Positions 45,601 to 58,500 of a DNA stretch of 64,000 bases are shown piece after piece (position 1 is the stretch's first letter; each line of letters starts with the position of its first letter). Both the position numbers and the translations under genes were made by a program. The notes under the pieces are model-generated. The model did not search any database and was not told the origin of the DNA. It saw nothing but the letters and a program-made list of their open reading frames with translations. Source of the stretch: Macrostomum hystrix (Eukaryota; Platyhelminthes; Macrostomidae); NCBI GenBank assembly GCA_950097015.1, contig CATNEN010000002.1, positions 7,641,501 to 7,705,500 on the forward strand, written 5' to 3'.

Positions 45601-45752
45601 ATCCGACGCTGATGACGACCCTTGTCGACGACGGCAACTTCCACGGCCACTTCGACGGAGGGGCTTCGAACGGCTTGCCAGCAGCCGTCGACCAGGCCGC
45701 CATCGGCAGTCCAGGATTGGCGCGGAAAACTCCGAACTCATTGGCTCCGTGA
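42655..45752 (+). CDS. BTBD19: BTBD19, BTB/BACK-domain protein, 4 exons
   Basis: Exons 42655-42743, 43615-44056, 44764-45261 and 45471-45752, with GT-AG borders and agreeing phases: 1,311 nt, 436 residues (human about 291). The BTB domain spans about residues 30-180: SDVKFIIGSSRRPFYAHRCL, then, after a Gln/His-rich insert (QQHQVHQQLHHQLHQQ) and a Ser/Ala/Thr-rich insert, PETNPDTFAAVLEFLYTNCV. The BACK domain follows (ACELLQAAVTFGQEELRLKA, MMDELDIIAALRAWANL). The C-terminus EAWKLHALR plus a basic RPRKGTQRR matches the family tail. The extra length comes from low-complexity inserts. Family function is largely unknown; BTB proteins often pair with CUL3. The exon 3 start is ambiguous by one codon (GAGAGCAG|CTC chosen over GAGAG|CAG because LRRLCFDYL fits the family). 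Introns carry SINEs but no minisatellites. Confidence 0.9.
43355..43505 (+). mobile_element. Short dispersed repeat (MITE-like), copy 2, in BTBD19 intron 1
   Basis: Shares TCTCGACGATGCCGATGTTT, GAGCGGAAAAT and TTTTTCATGGCGATT with copies at 33288 (plus) and 63092 (minus). It ends about 110 bases before the exon 2 acceptor. Confidence 0.65.
44258..44609 (-). mobile_element. tRNA-derived SINE, family A copy 3, in BTBD19 intron 2
   Basis: Same arrangement as the copies at 15181 and 33423, in minus orientation, with (TTA)n tail at 44258-44271 and a tRNA-like head at the right (GTGGCATTGCGGTTAAC). It contains a short internal duplication (GAGCTCAGGGA twice, about 44541-44572). Confidence 0.85.
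44620..44745 (+). mobile_element. SINE-B head fragment
   Basis: A full-length tRNA-like head (TAGTTAGAGTG, then GAGGTTCGATTCC as B box), followed by CCACTGGAACAATT as in the element at 8645. It is truncated just before the BTBD19 exon 3 acceptor, so the polypyrimidine tract of that exon lies at the edge of the SINE. Confidence 0.6.
45371..45455 (+). mobile_element. Two tRNA-like SINE heads in tandem, in BTBD19 intron 3
   Basis: TAGCCTAGTGGTTTGAG (about 45372) and TAGCCGAGAGGTTAGAGCG (about 45410) both look like tRNA A-box regions 38 bases apart. No B box or body follows the second before the exon 4 acceptor at 45470. Confidence 0.5.
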
Positions 45753-48594
45753 TCCGGATCAGACGTTATTGCTTATTTGCAGCTTGCTGTTTCTGCTCCG
45801 TTCCTCTGTGTTCTTCTACGAGTTATTTTAATTCGGCTTCTATTATTAATTGGAGCATTGCTAGTATCATATTCACGCTAATCTGTAAATCTATATGAGA
45901 CCTTTTATATTAGCCTTCACTTGATCATGACGTCATTCCTCCTTCGTTTTCGACGGAATTCTTGCACTTTTATGACGCATTATGATATTAAACAGTTGAT
46001 TAATCTGATGCGTGCATCGGCACTCGTCCCCTAGAAATTTAAGTAAAAAATGCACACGCTGAATTTGAAGTTTGTTTACTTTATTGAATATAACAAAATT
46101 AAGCTAGCAGCATAACAAATTATGTCCTTTTATTTATATATTTTAGCGAAATCAGTGCAAGCTGCATGCTTATATGTGCACTGAAAAATTCTTGCAATTA
46201 AATATTTAGCTGCCAATTAAATTGCTCGAAAAAACAGTCTATGCTGCATACACGCAGCTGTTGCTTGATTACAAAATTCAGAAATCCAGGAGTGGAATTT
46301 CAGTGGCTTTTACGCTCGTAAATATGAATAATTTGTTAATTTCTCAAGCGATTCCTATTAATCGGTTGGAGTCACCTAGCTTTTCCTTTAAAGCGGCATT
46401 TTTTAAATGACTTCGAAAATTAATAGAAAAAACCTCCCCTGCCAATGCCCAAAAATCCGATGACAAGGTAGTTCCTGATCCCCTTATGATATTTGCTCGC
46501 GAATTCAAACTCGCGCTGACTTTGATATACTAATTTCTCCACGATAATAGAACGCATTGGCACTTGTTACTTCAGCAATTTAGGTAATGAATAGCTGACA
46601 CTAAGAAGTAATTTCGAATGAAAAAGATTTCGAGAAAATAATTAACTAGCTGAACATATGACCAAGGTCCACTAGGAGTAGACTTCTATATGAGTATACT
46701 TCTAGTGGTCCTTTGCATATGACAAAGAAATCATAAAAAGTCGTTATGAAAAGCAAATTTAACTATAATTAGAAATTAGAATTAGAATTAGAATTAGAAT
46801 TAGAATTTCAGTACACTAGAGTTATTCATTGAAAGAACTTATGAATTTTCCAAATAATCAAACTACCAAATCTTCACCTTTCAGCCTCACTGGATTTTCG
46901 CTTCGGCAATCGAATTTACCACGAATCACGTCTCGAGTCTCATAACTTTTTTCTTATCAGTTCAATGTAAATTATATATCATCGTTGCATCTCGTAATAT
47001 CACAATACTTAGTTTCCCGTAAACTATATTATTCTACCTAGAATTATTTACTTGGGAACGCGATAACTTTATAAAATTCGTTATAACTTATAAAAACTTA
47101 TATTATATAAAGAAATTCAAAGAAACTGTTTTTATTAGTTACAAAACTTTTGCTCTTTAAAATTCTATGTGCTCTAATATTCAGACTATAATGTTTTTAG
47201 TTTTGTTAATATGCAGTTATGATGCTTTGGGCCTACTTTTTAAAATTACCAAATACTGTGCCAAATTCGGAGCGTGCACATGCATGATTTTATTAAAGTC
47301 TGTTAACAAAATACAATTACTTTTTCTGTTGTCTTCTGTTGGTTTTGAAACTGTGATTTTGATATCAAATTTTAATTTTAAAAAGTTTTTTTATGGAAAA
47401 TACTTCTGTCCAATTACAATTCCTTAAACTTTATTTAAATTCTGCAAGGCCCAGTCAGTATTTTTGTGGTCATCGCTGTTAAATAAGTCCAAATATATCA
47501 TAATTATTTGTATGATGCAGTTTTTCTTTTGTTTATTATGTTATCATTCCATGCTTAATGTATATATCTTGGTAAAAGTAGCGATTACAAGATAGCTATA
47601 ATTTTATTGATATACATAGTGGAGACTGATTGCGAAATCATTTTTGATTTGGCATGCTGCCAATGATCTGTATGTTACTTTTTTTCTTGCTACGCATTCC
47701 TTATAAATTATTTAATGTTTATATAATTAAAACATGTGTATATTTTAGTGAGACATAGCAGTCACAACAACATCTTTTCCATTTTTTCAACTCATAGAGC
47801 TTAGGTATGTTTTTCTGTTTATGAAATTGTTTCACTTACTCTTCTTTATAAATAGTCATTAGTAATGCTTTTAAAAAGACATTTTTTATTGTTTAGGCTA
47901 TTTCGTGTGAAGGCTTGTTTTCAAATTTATAAGTAAAACCTTACAATGAACAAAATAGGTATACGAGACTTGTATTTTCTCTTTCCCAATGAAGAATTGT
48001 GTGGGACTTAACTACACACTGTCAGAGTAAAGTAGACCTGTTTTCATAGTTAAGCGATATTTTGTAGGAAACTAATTAAAAATGAATGATATAGCACAAT
48101 GAAACCCTATCTTTCTATCTACAGAAATAATCTAAGAGTTACAAATTAGAATTAAAGAATATGAATTCATAGACTAGCCAAAGACCTTGTGTCACTTATA
48201 TTATATATATTTTAGACGCTGCTAGCACATGTACAGTTTAATTAAAACTGTGTTCGAATACTTATTTATATGCTATTAGTGCCAAATCACTATTTAACTC
48301 CATATTGAATTCCAAATTATTGAACATCATTGAGCATTTTATCATTAAAAATACCTTACAAACTACTCTAAGTAGAAAAGAAACCCTTTACTGCCAGGCA
48401 GATGCTATAAGGTACCGCATCTGAAATTAAACATCGCTTATAGATTTTGTATCACAGAATAAAACGGTAAACAAGTAACTTCAGCTTGAAATAAGAGGTC
48501 GAAGTGGCTGCGTAGAAAAGACTTCGGGGCATTTCGGATTCTTCAAAACTCTCCCACAGAATCACTCGCTCATTTGTGATTCAGGCACTACCCC
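45753..48594. other. AT-rich intergenic region, no gene seen
   Basis: Nearly 3 kb without a convincing frame. It contains an (AGAATT)n tract near 46768-46806 and an imperfect 67-bp hairpin at 46655-46721. It likely includes the BTBD19 3' UTR. Confidence 0.55.
46655..46721. repeat. Imperfect inverted repeat, about 28-bp arms
   Basis: CATATGACCAAGGTCCACTA on the left pairs with the complement of TAGTGGTCCTTTGCATATG on the right, with a short spacer centred near 46688. Confidence 0.7.
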
Positions 48595-49210
48595 TGGTTC
48601 AGTCGTTCCGTCACTTCGGATTCAGTCACCCCATCACCCCAGACTCAGTCACTCCATCACCTTTGATTCAGTCACTCCCTCACCTTTGATTCAGTCACTC
48701 CCTTACCTTTGATTCAGTCACTCCCTTACCTTTGATTCAGTCACTCCATCACCTTTGATTCAGTCACTCCCTCACCTTTGATTCAGTCACTCCATAACCT
48801 TTGATTCAGTCACTCCATCACCTTTGATTCAGTCACTCCATCACCTTTGATTCAGTCACTCCATCACCTTTGATTCAGTCACTCCCTCACCTTTGATTCA
48901 GTCACTCCATCACCTTTGATTCAGTCACTACATCACCTTTGATTCAGTCACTCCATCACCTTTGATTCAGTCACTCCCTCACCTTTGATTCAGTCACTCC
49001 ATCACCTTTGATTCAGTCACTCCATCACCTTTGATTCAGTCACTCCATCACCTTTGATTCAGTCACTCCCTCACCTTTGATTCAGTCACTCCATCACCTT
49101 TGATTCAGTCACTACATCACCTTTGATTCAGTCACTCCATCACCTTTGATTCAGTCACTCCCTCACCTTTGATTCAGTCACTCCATCACCTCGGATTCAG
49201 TCACTCCTTT
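48595..49210. repeat. 23-bp minisatellite
   Basis: About 26 copies of a 23-bp unit combining TCACTCCATCACCTTTGATT with CAG. A rare variant (CACTACATC) recurs about 184 bp apart (near 48926 and 49110), that is eight units, showing block duplication. It lies about 450 bp upstream of the first recognised NFI exon. Confidence 0.95.
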
Positions 49211-49661
49211 AAATTTGAATTTCAATTTCCGAGTCAGGTCCCTCTCCGTTTTTTTAAATATCTTCCACCCTGGGTCTTTAAGGCATCTTCTTCATAAAAA
49301 AAATTTGACAGAAATTTCTGGATGGCAAGAGAGTTATGCAGCAGTTTTTTGGTGTTCATAAAATTTGAACACCACTTTTTGCAATCCTATGCACTGCTGC
49401 AATGCATTTTTTTAATAAGCCCGGACCTCCGTCTGTCAGATCTGTCAAATGTCATCGGCTGGTTTTTCAACTTCCTAATCAGCTTTCCCCGCATAGCTGC
49501 CCTGCGGCCCTCTGTCACGCCACTTAATTATCGAATGGGGATCGCCAGCCCAGACCATCTGTGATTGGCTCGCTGGCTATCGCAGCATCCCCAGACTCTG
49601 CATCCACATTGGCGCCGCCTTCCACAGCCCTCAATTAGGAAAAAATCTGACGGTTGCCATC
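49211..49661. promoter_or_regulatory. Probable NFI 5' flank and 5' UTR
   Basis: No other gene was recognised. Inverted CCAAT-type motifs (TGATTGGCTCG) occur at about 49562. The ATG at 49662 follows GCCATC. Promoter function is inferred from position only. Confidence 0.3.
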
Positions 49662-52600
49662 ATGGCCTATTTAAACAGAAGTTCGGGCGCCGGGGTGGGC
49701 ATTGCCGATCAGACAAAGTTGATCTTGACCACAATGCTGCGACGCTCCGACGGCTCGTCGTTTCCTCCCCTGCCACCCGGGTTCCCTCTGATGTCGGAGG
49801 CTAGGTCATTTCTGCAGCAGCATCATCAGCAGCAGCATCGCTTCTACCCATACCAATGTCCTGCTAGGCATTTCAATTTTCCCCGCACTTTTCTGTCACC
49901 CAGCGGCCTGATGCCGCCGCCCTTCTTGAATCCTGCTTCGCCCGGAGCCGCCGCTGCTGCAGCCGCCGTTGCGGCGGCCTCCTTTTTGTCGTCGCCTTCT
50001 GCGCCGCCACTGGCGAGGCTGCAACGGCACTGCCTGCTGGCCGCTGTGAGTTCTAATTGAGATGGAACTGGTAGATAGGAGAGATGGAACTGGTAGATTG
50101 CAGAGATGGAACTGGTAGATAGGAGAGATGGAACTGGTAGATAGGAGAGATGGAACTGGTAGATAGGAGAGATGGAACTGGTAGATAGGAGAGATGGAAC
50201 TGGTAGATAGGAGAGATGAAACTGGTAGATAGGAGAGATGGAACTGGTAGATAGGAGAGATGGAACTGGTAGATTGCAGAGATGGAACTGGTAGATAGGA
50301 GAGATGGAACTGGTAGATAGGAGAGATGGAACTGGTAGATAGGAGAGATGGAACTGGTAGATAAGAGAGATCGAACTGGTAGATTGGAGAGATGGAACTG
50401 GTAGATAGGACAGATGGAACTGGTAGATAAGAGAGATCGAACTGGTAGATTGGAGAGATGGAACTGGTAGATAGGACAGATGGACCTGGTAGATAGGAGA
50501 GATGGAACTGGTAGATAGGACAGATGGAACTGGTAGATAGGAGAGATGGAACTGGTAGACAGGACAGATGGAACTGGTAGATAGGAGAGATGGAACTGGT
50601 AGATAGGACAGATGGACCTGGTAGATAGGACAGATGGAACTGGTAGATAGGACAGATGGAACTGGTAGATAGGACAGATGGACCTGGTAGATAGGACAGA
50701 TGGAACTGGTAGATAGGAGAGATGGAACTGGTAGATAGGACAGATGGACCTGGTAGATAGGACAGATGGAACTGGTAGATAGGAGAGATGGAACTGGTAG
50801 ATAGGAGAGATGGAACTGGTAGATTGGTAGGATTGAAAAAACGAAAAATCTAAATACGAGTACCACAATGAATTTTGCAGTGCGAGGTTCATCATGCTCT
50901 CACCGGGTTTTTAACAATCGCTGAATACTTTGAGGATGGGCTTGTGTTTTTAGGTTTTCTTAAAATCATCAGTATGCAAAAGACTATTGAAAGTATTTCG
51001 TGCCGAAAAAAAATTTGCAGATTTTTGTATATACCAAAACTTGTATATTTATTCATATCAGTTATAATCATATGATATTAGAAGTCCTTCCTTGATCTTT
51101 CTGTGGTACTAAATCTCAGGATCCCATTGTCCCAGGATCCCATGGTCCCAGGATCCCATTGTCCCAGGATCCCATTGTCCCAGGATCCCATGGTCCCAGG
51201 ATCCCATGGTCCCAGGATCCCATTGTCCCATGATCCCATGGTCCCAGGATCCCATGGTCCCATGATCCCATTGTCCCATGATCCCATGGTCCCAGGATCC
51301 CATGGTCCCAGGATCCCATTGTCCCAGGATCCCATGGTCCCAGGATCCCATGGTCCCAGGATCCCATTGTCCCAGGATCCCATGGTCCCAGGATCCCATG
51401 GTCCCAGGATCCCATGGTCCCAGGATCCCATTGTCCCATGATCCCATCGTCCCAGGATCCCATGGTCCCAGGATCCCATGGTCCCAGGATCCCATGGTCC
51501 CAGGATCCCATGGTCCCAGGATCCCATGGTCCCAGGATCCCATGGTCCCAGGATCCCATGGTCCCAGGATCCCATGGTCCCAGGATCCCATGGTCCCAGG
51601 ATCCCATGGTCCCAGGATCCCATGGTCCCAGGATCCCATGGTCCCAGGATCCCATGGTCCCAGGATCCCTGTGATTGTGGAAGTGAACAGGCTTTCACGC
51701 TGAAATACCCCTTACAGATGGGAGCTGAGTCGCCCCACCCGCTCGAGTCTCTCGCCTTTGGTGCTCATCATCAGCATCAGCAGCAGCAGCAGCAACAGCA
51801 ACAGCTGCAGCACCTGGCCTCCTCTTCATCAGCCTCATCTGGTGCCGTCGGGCATCGCGGTGGAGCGAGTCGACAGTCTCGTCGGTTCGGCGAGAACATC
51901 GTCATCCTGCTGTGCATGAACCGCGTGAGGCGCATGGGCGGTCGCTGGTACAGGGCCGTTTCCCACATCCGCACAGGCAAGAAGAAGAAGCAGGAGAAGA
52001 AGCGCGTCTTCAAGCCGTCAGATTATGCCCGGCTCAGGGAGGCGTCAGACGCCGCCATGGTGAGACGATTGGTCTGATCCCATGATCCCATCATCTTATG
52101 ATCCCATCATCTCATGATCCCATCATCTTATGATCCCATCATCTCATGATCCCATCATCTCATGATCCCATCATCTTATGATCCCATCATCTCATGATCC
52201 CATCATCTCATGATCCCATCATCTCATGATCCCATCATCTCATGATCCCATCATCTCATGATCCCATCATCTTATGATCCCATCATCTCATGATCCCATC
52301 ATCTCATGATCCCATCATCTTATGATCCCATCATCTCATGATCCCATCATCTCATGATCCCATCATCTCATGATCCCATCATCTTATGATCCCATCATCT
52401 CATGATCCCATCATCTTATGATCCCATCATCTTATGATCCCATCATCTTATGATTCCATCATCTTATGATTCCATCATCTTATGAACCCATCCACTTCTG
52501 ATCCCATTATGCCATGATAATTCAATCGTCACATAATCCAATGATCCAATACCCTCAGTATCCCATTTTCCCTATGTAAAATTTTCCCCGAATTACCCGA

Positions 52601-53460
52601 TCCCAAGATGCAATGTTCACATGTCCCATTACCCCAAGATCCCACTGATCCAATATTCCACGAAAGCATGATCCCATTTTCTCGTGCTAGAATAGTCTTA
52701 GTATCGCATGATTCCAATTATCCCAATATTTCCCATTATCCCACCTGTTTATTACAGTTTTATTTATTGTTCCCACTGTCTCATTATCCGAATTCTGAAT
52801 TCAAAACTTAACAATATTTTTCATGGTTTAGGGGTACCACTTTCTCGTGGAGAAAGACTCTAGAAATATAAAAATATCTTTGCTAAGCACTGGGGATGAA
52901 AAATTGGAAAACTTTCGCAGTGGGGATCTGGGTGGGGATCTGGGCTTCGAGCCGGCGGAGCGCGCATTGTTTGGCATCCCCCTCGGTCCGCCCCTACGGC
53001 TGCTGCGGCAAGAAGAATTATCGAACTATTTTCTGAAAATTCCGATGCGCTGTCTAATGGGCATTGCTCGGGCAGACAGCAGACCAAATTTATTGCCACA
53101 GATGTTTTTTGGCGTGTCCTGGCGGTGTGCGCATTGTCCAGACTGCTTCAGTCTGATTCGAGCCATTTAACATTCTCGGTGGGGTGGTTCTTCGCCACCA
53201 GAACTACCCACAACTACCTTGGGGTGGGTGCGCCAGCAGCTTGTAGGCTGTTAACTGCCAGATGCCCATTGCTTGTTCACTTACTCTTGTTGCTCCTTGG
53301 TGCTCTGGCCTGTTGATTAATGCGACCTATTTGCAACCCACCACCCAACTGACAGTGACGGGCGCTGATACAGCATTAGAGGGACTTCTTCTTTCACTGA
53401 ACCTAACCCCGTAGAGCGGCTTGATTTATGCGAAAGACTTAAGAGCGAACTATTAGTTAG

Positions 53461-53497
<37 letters not shown>

Positions 53498-53498
53498 C

Positions 53499-53549
<51 letters not shown>

Positions 53550-53550
53550 C

Positions 53551-53581
<31 letters not shown>

Positions 53582-53582
53582 C

Positions 53583-53656
<74 letters not shown>

Positions 53657-53708
53657 ATAGTTAGTTAGTCAGTTAGTTAGTTAGTTAGTTAGTCAGTTAG
53701 TTAGTTAG

Positions 53709-53747
<39 letters not shown>

Positions 53748-53748
53748 C

Positions 53749-53781
<33 letters not shown>

Positions 53782-53844
53782 CAGTTAGTCAGTTAGTTAG
53801 TTAGTCAGCTAGTTAGTTAGTTAGTTAGTCAGTTAGTTAGTTAG

Positions 53845-53885
<41 letters not shown>

Positions 53886-53900
53886 CAGTTAGTTAGTTAG

Positions 53901-53931
<31 letters not shown>

Positions 53932-53936
53932 CTTAC

Positions 53937-53969
<33 letters not shown>

Positions 53970-53996
53970 CAGTTAGTTAGTTAGTTAGTTAGTTAG

Positions 53997-54037
<41 letters not shown>

Positions 54038-54142
54038 CAGTTAGTTAGTTAGTCAGTTAGTTAGTTAGTCAGTTAGTTAGTCAGTTAGTCAGTTAGTTAG
54101 TTAGTCAGTTAGTTAGTCAGTTAGTTAGTTAGTCAGTTAGTC

Positions 54143-54217
<75 letters not shown>

Positions 54218-54232
54218 CAGTTAGTTAGTTAG

Positions 54233-54265
<33 letters not shown>

Positions 54266-54360
54266 CAGTTAGTTAGTCAGTTAGTCAGTTAGTTAGTTAG
54301 TCAGTTAGTTAGTCAGTTAGTTAGTTAGTCAGTTAGTCAGTTAGTTAGTTAGTTAGTTAG

Positions 54361-54393
<33 letters not shown>

Positions 54394-54408
54394 CAGTTAG
54401 TTAGTTAG

Positions 54409-54449
<41 letters not shown>

Positions 54450-54464
54450 CAGTTAGTTAGTTAG

Positions 54465-54509
<45 letters not shown>

Positions 54510-54532
54510 CAGTTAGTTAGTTAGTTAGTTAG

Positions 54533-54569
<37 letters not shown>

Positions 54570-54584
54570 CAGTTAGTTAGTTAG

Positions 54585-54617
<33 letters not shown>

Positions 54618-54712
54618 CAGTTAGTTAGTCAGTTAGTCAGTTAGTTAGTTAGTCAGTTAGTTAGTCAGTTAGTTAGTTAGTCAGTTAGTCAGTTAGTTAG
54701 TTAGTTAGTTAG

Positions 54713-54745
<33 letters not shown>

Positions 54746-54760
54746 CAGTTAGTTAGTTAG

Positions 54761-54795
<35 letters not shown>

Positions 54796-54816
54796 AATAG
54801 TCAGTTAGTTTGTTAG

Positions 54817-54855
<39 letters not shown>

Positions 54856-54856
54856 C

Positions 54857-54889
<33 letters not shown>

Positions 54890-54890
54890 C

Positions 54891-54921
<31 letters not shown>

Positions 54922-54950
54922 CAGTTAGTTAGTTAGTCAGTTAGTTAGTC

Positions 54951-54981
<31 letters not shown>

Positions 54982-54998
54982 CAGTTAGTTAGTTAGTC

Positions 54999-55065
<67 letters not shown>

Positions 55066-55136
55066 CAGTTAGTTAGTTAGATAGTTAGTTAGATAGTTAG
55101 TTAGTTAGTTAGTTAGTTAGTCAGTTAGTTAGTTAG

Positions 55137-55171
<35 letters not shown>

Positions 55172-55172
55172 C

Positions 55173-55205
<33 letters not shown>

Positions 55206-55236
55206 CAGTTAGTTAGTTAGTTAGTTAGTTAGTTAG

Positions 55237-55270
<34 letters not shown>

Positions 55271-55374
55271 GGTCAGTTAGTTAGTTAGTCAGTTAGTTAG
55301 TTAGTCAGTTAGTTAGTCAGTTAGTCAGTTAGTTAGTCAGTTAGTTAGTCAGTTAGTTAGTTAGTTAGTTAGTC

Positions 55375-55433
<59 letters not shown>

Positions 55434-55462
55434 CAGTTAGTTAGTTAGTCAGTTAGTTAGTC

Positions 55463-55497
<35 letters not shown>

Positions 55498-55518
55498 CAG
55501 TTAGTTAGTCAGTTAGTC

Positions 55519-55550
<32 letters not shown>

Positions 55551-58500
55551 CGTCGGTTTGTTTAACGGTTCTGGCTGACCCTCCAACCAGGTGATGTCGG
55601 ACACAGAGTTGGCTGACATCGTTGCGAGCCTGCTCAAGAAGATCTTCAAAGAGATCCAGGAGGATCACCGCGAGGCCTTCGTGCGGGTCTGGCTGGAAAG
55701 CGGCGACGACTCGCGTTGCGTCCTGACGGTGCCAGACGGCAAGGGCAAGATGAAGCGCATCGATGGGCTGCGCGGCTCGGACAAAGTGTGGCGCCTGGAC
55801 ACCCTGGTGGCCATCCTGTTCCACGGAGTCCCCATGGACAGCACCGACACCGGCTTGCTGGTGCACCGCTGCGAGGATGAGCTGTGCATCAACCCCAGGC
55901 ACTTCAAGTTCCAGTGCAGCCCGGCCATGATGGCCGTCACCATGGAGATGCTGCGTCTCAGCGGCTACCGCATCGCGCCACCGGAGAGCTCGGCGGATTC
56001 TCTGGAGGAGTCGCTGAGGTTCTTCCAGTTCACCTCGCCGTTCCCCGTGGAGTTTATTCGGAACGAAATGAACGGTGAGTCACGCGGTGGCTCAGACACT
56101 TCACCAGAGCGAGCATACAGCACTCTATGGTTAAAGTTCATATGGTCTGGGTTATTGACGAGGTTGACTGATCCAGGGTCCAGCCCTCAGACCCTTCAAC
56201 GCCTCTTCTCATCTCTCCCCATCTCATATCTATCTCCTCTTCACATCAGTCCTCTTCTCATATCTCCCCTTTTGATCTGTCAAATGAAACAACAGTTTAT
56301 CTTAACCTTTAAACTTAAAGCTTTTTGTGTTTGTATAAATCTTTGACTATAAATAACAATAAGATAAGGACTGAACGCTCATGACTCAATTGAATAACTA
56401 ACTCAGTTTTATTAATTATTGAATGAAATAATAATTTAAACTCAAGTATTTCCATCCAAATCTAAAATGTTAAGTAATTAAAAATCTTATTATATTTCAC
56501 TCTTGTTCTAGTTAAGAATGCTATTTTTATGGAAAATTCCGAGGTAAGTCTGCGGTCGATCGCATGAACGAATGGACATTCCCCCCATTCGTGACGCATC
56601 AAGGTCACAGCCAAGGTCAAAGCCAAGGTCACTGCCTTCCTCACAACCTATTAGCGGTGCTCACCGCTTTAGCTTTTCAGCCTTAACCATCCGCCTTTAA
56701 CCGCTGAGATTGATTTATTCATGACGAAAGAAAACAAACGATTGATAGGACAGATGGACCTGGTAGATAGGACAGATGGAACTGGTAGATAGGACAGATG
56801 GACCTGGTAGATAGGACAGATGGACCTGGTAGATAGGACAGATGGACCTGGTAGATAGGACATATGGACCTGGTAGATAGGACAGATGGACCTGGTAGAT
56901 AGGACATATGGACCTGGTAGATAGGACAGATGGACCTGGTAGATAGGACATATGGACCTGGTAGATAGGACAGATGGACCTGGTAGATAGGACAGATGGA
57001 CCTGGTAGATAGGACAGATGGAACTGGTAGATAGGACAGATGGACCTGGTAGATAGGACAGATGGACCTGGTAGATAGGACAGATGGACCTGGTAGATAG
57101 GACAGATGGAACTGGTAGATAGGACAGATGGACCTGGTAGATAGGACAGATGGACCTGGTAGATAGGACAGATGGACCTGGTAGATAGGACATATGGACC
57201 TGGTAGATAGGACAGATGGACCTGGTAGATAGGACATATGGACCTGGTAGATAGGACAGATGGACCTGGTAGATAGGACATATGGACCTGGTAGATAGGA
57301 CAGATGGACCTGGTAGATAGGACAGATGGACCTGGTAGATAGGACAGATGGAACTGGTAGATAGGACAGATGGACCTGGTAGATAGGACAGATGGACCTG
57401 GTAGATAGGACAGATGGACCTGGTAGATAGGACAGATGGAACTGGTAGATAGGACAGATGGACCTGGTAGATAGGACAGATGGACCTGGTAGATAGGACA
57501 GATGGACCTGGTAGATAGGACAGATGGAACTGGTAGATAGGACAGATGGACCTGGTAGATAGGACAGATGGACCTGGTAGATAGGACAGATGGACCTGGT
57601 AGATAGGACATATGGACCTGGTAGATAGGACAGATTGACCTGGTAGATAGGACAGATGGACCTGGTAGATAGGACAGATGGAACTGGTAGATAGGACAGA
57701 TGGACCTGGTAGATAGGACAGATGGACCTGGTAGATAGGACATATGGACCTGGTAGATAGGACATATGGAACTGGTAGATAGGACAGATGGAACTGGTAG
57801 ATAGGAGAGATGGAACTGGTAGATAGGAGAGATGGAACTGGTAGATAGGACAGATGGAACTGGTAGATAGGACAGATGGAACTGGTAGATAGGAGAGATG
57901 GAACTGGTAGATAGGACAGATGGACCTGGTAGATAGGACAGATGGACCTGGTAGATAGGACAGATGGACCTGGTAGATAGGACATATGGACCAGGTAGAT
58001 AGGACATATGGACCTGGTAGATAGGACAGATGGACCTGGTAGATAGGACAGATGGAACTGGTAGATAGGACAGATGGACCTGGTAGATAGGACAGATGGA
58101 CCTGGTAGATAGGACAGATGGACCTGGTAGATAGGACATATGGACCTGGTAGATAGGACAGATTGACCTGGTAGATAGGAGAGATGGACCTGGTAGATAG
58201 GACATATGGACCTGGTAGATAGGACATATGGACCTGGTAGATAGGACAGATGGACCTGGTAGATAGGAGAGATGGAACTGGTAGATAGGAGAGATGGAAC
58301 TGATAGATAGGACAGATGGAACTGGTAGATAGGAGAGATGGAACTGGTAGATAGGAGAGATGGAACTGGTAGATAGGACAGATGGACCTGGTAGATAGGA
58401 CAGATGGACCTGGTAGATAGGACAGATGGACCTGGTAGATAGGACATATGGACCTGGTAGATAGGACAGATTGACCTGGTAGATAGGACAGATGGACCTG

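Noticed and set aside
523-45752. A ubiquitin-ligase gene cluster (FBXL4, SKP1, BTBD19)
   Set aside because: The genes are tens of kilobases apart with unrelated genes between them and differing strands; chance proximity is enough.
49844-50895. Minus-strand frames of 280 and 340 codons
   Set aside because: Same 22-bp repeat artefact in NFI intron 1, running antisense into exon 1.
51078-51703. Several overlapping frames on both strands (about 140-206 codons)
   Set aside because: Products of the 16-bp array; 16 is not a multiple of three, so every phase reads the same peptide cycle.
53450-55550. Telomere or interstitial telomeric repeat
   Set aside because: The unit is TTAG, not TTAGGG or another known telomere repeat, and it lies within an intron.
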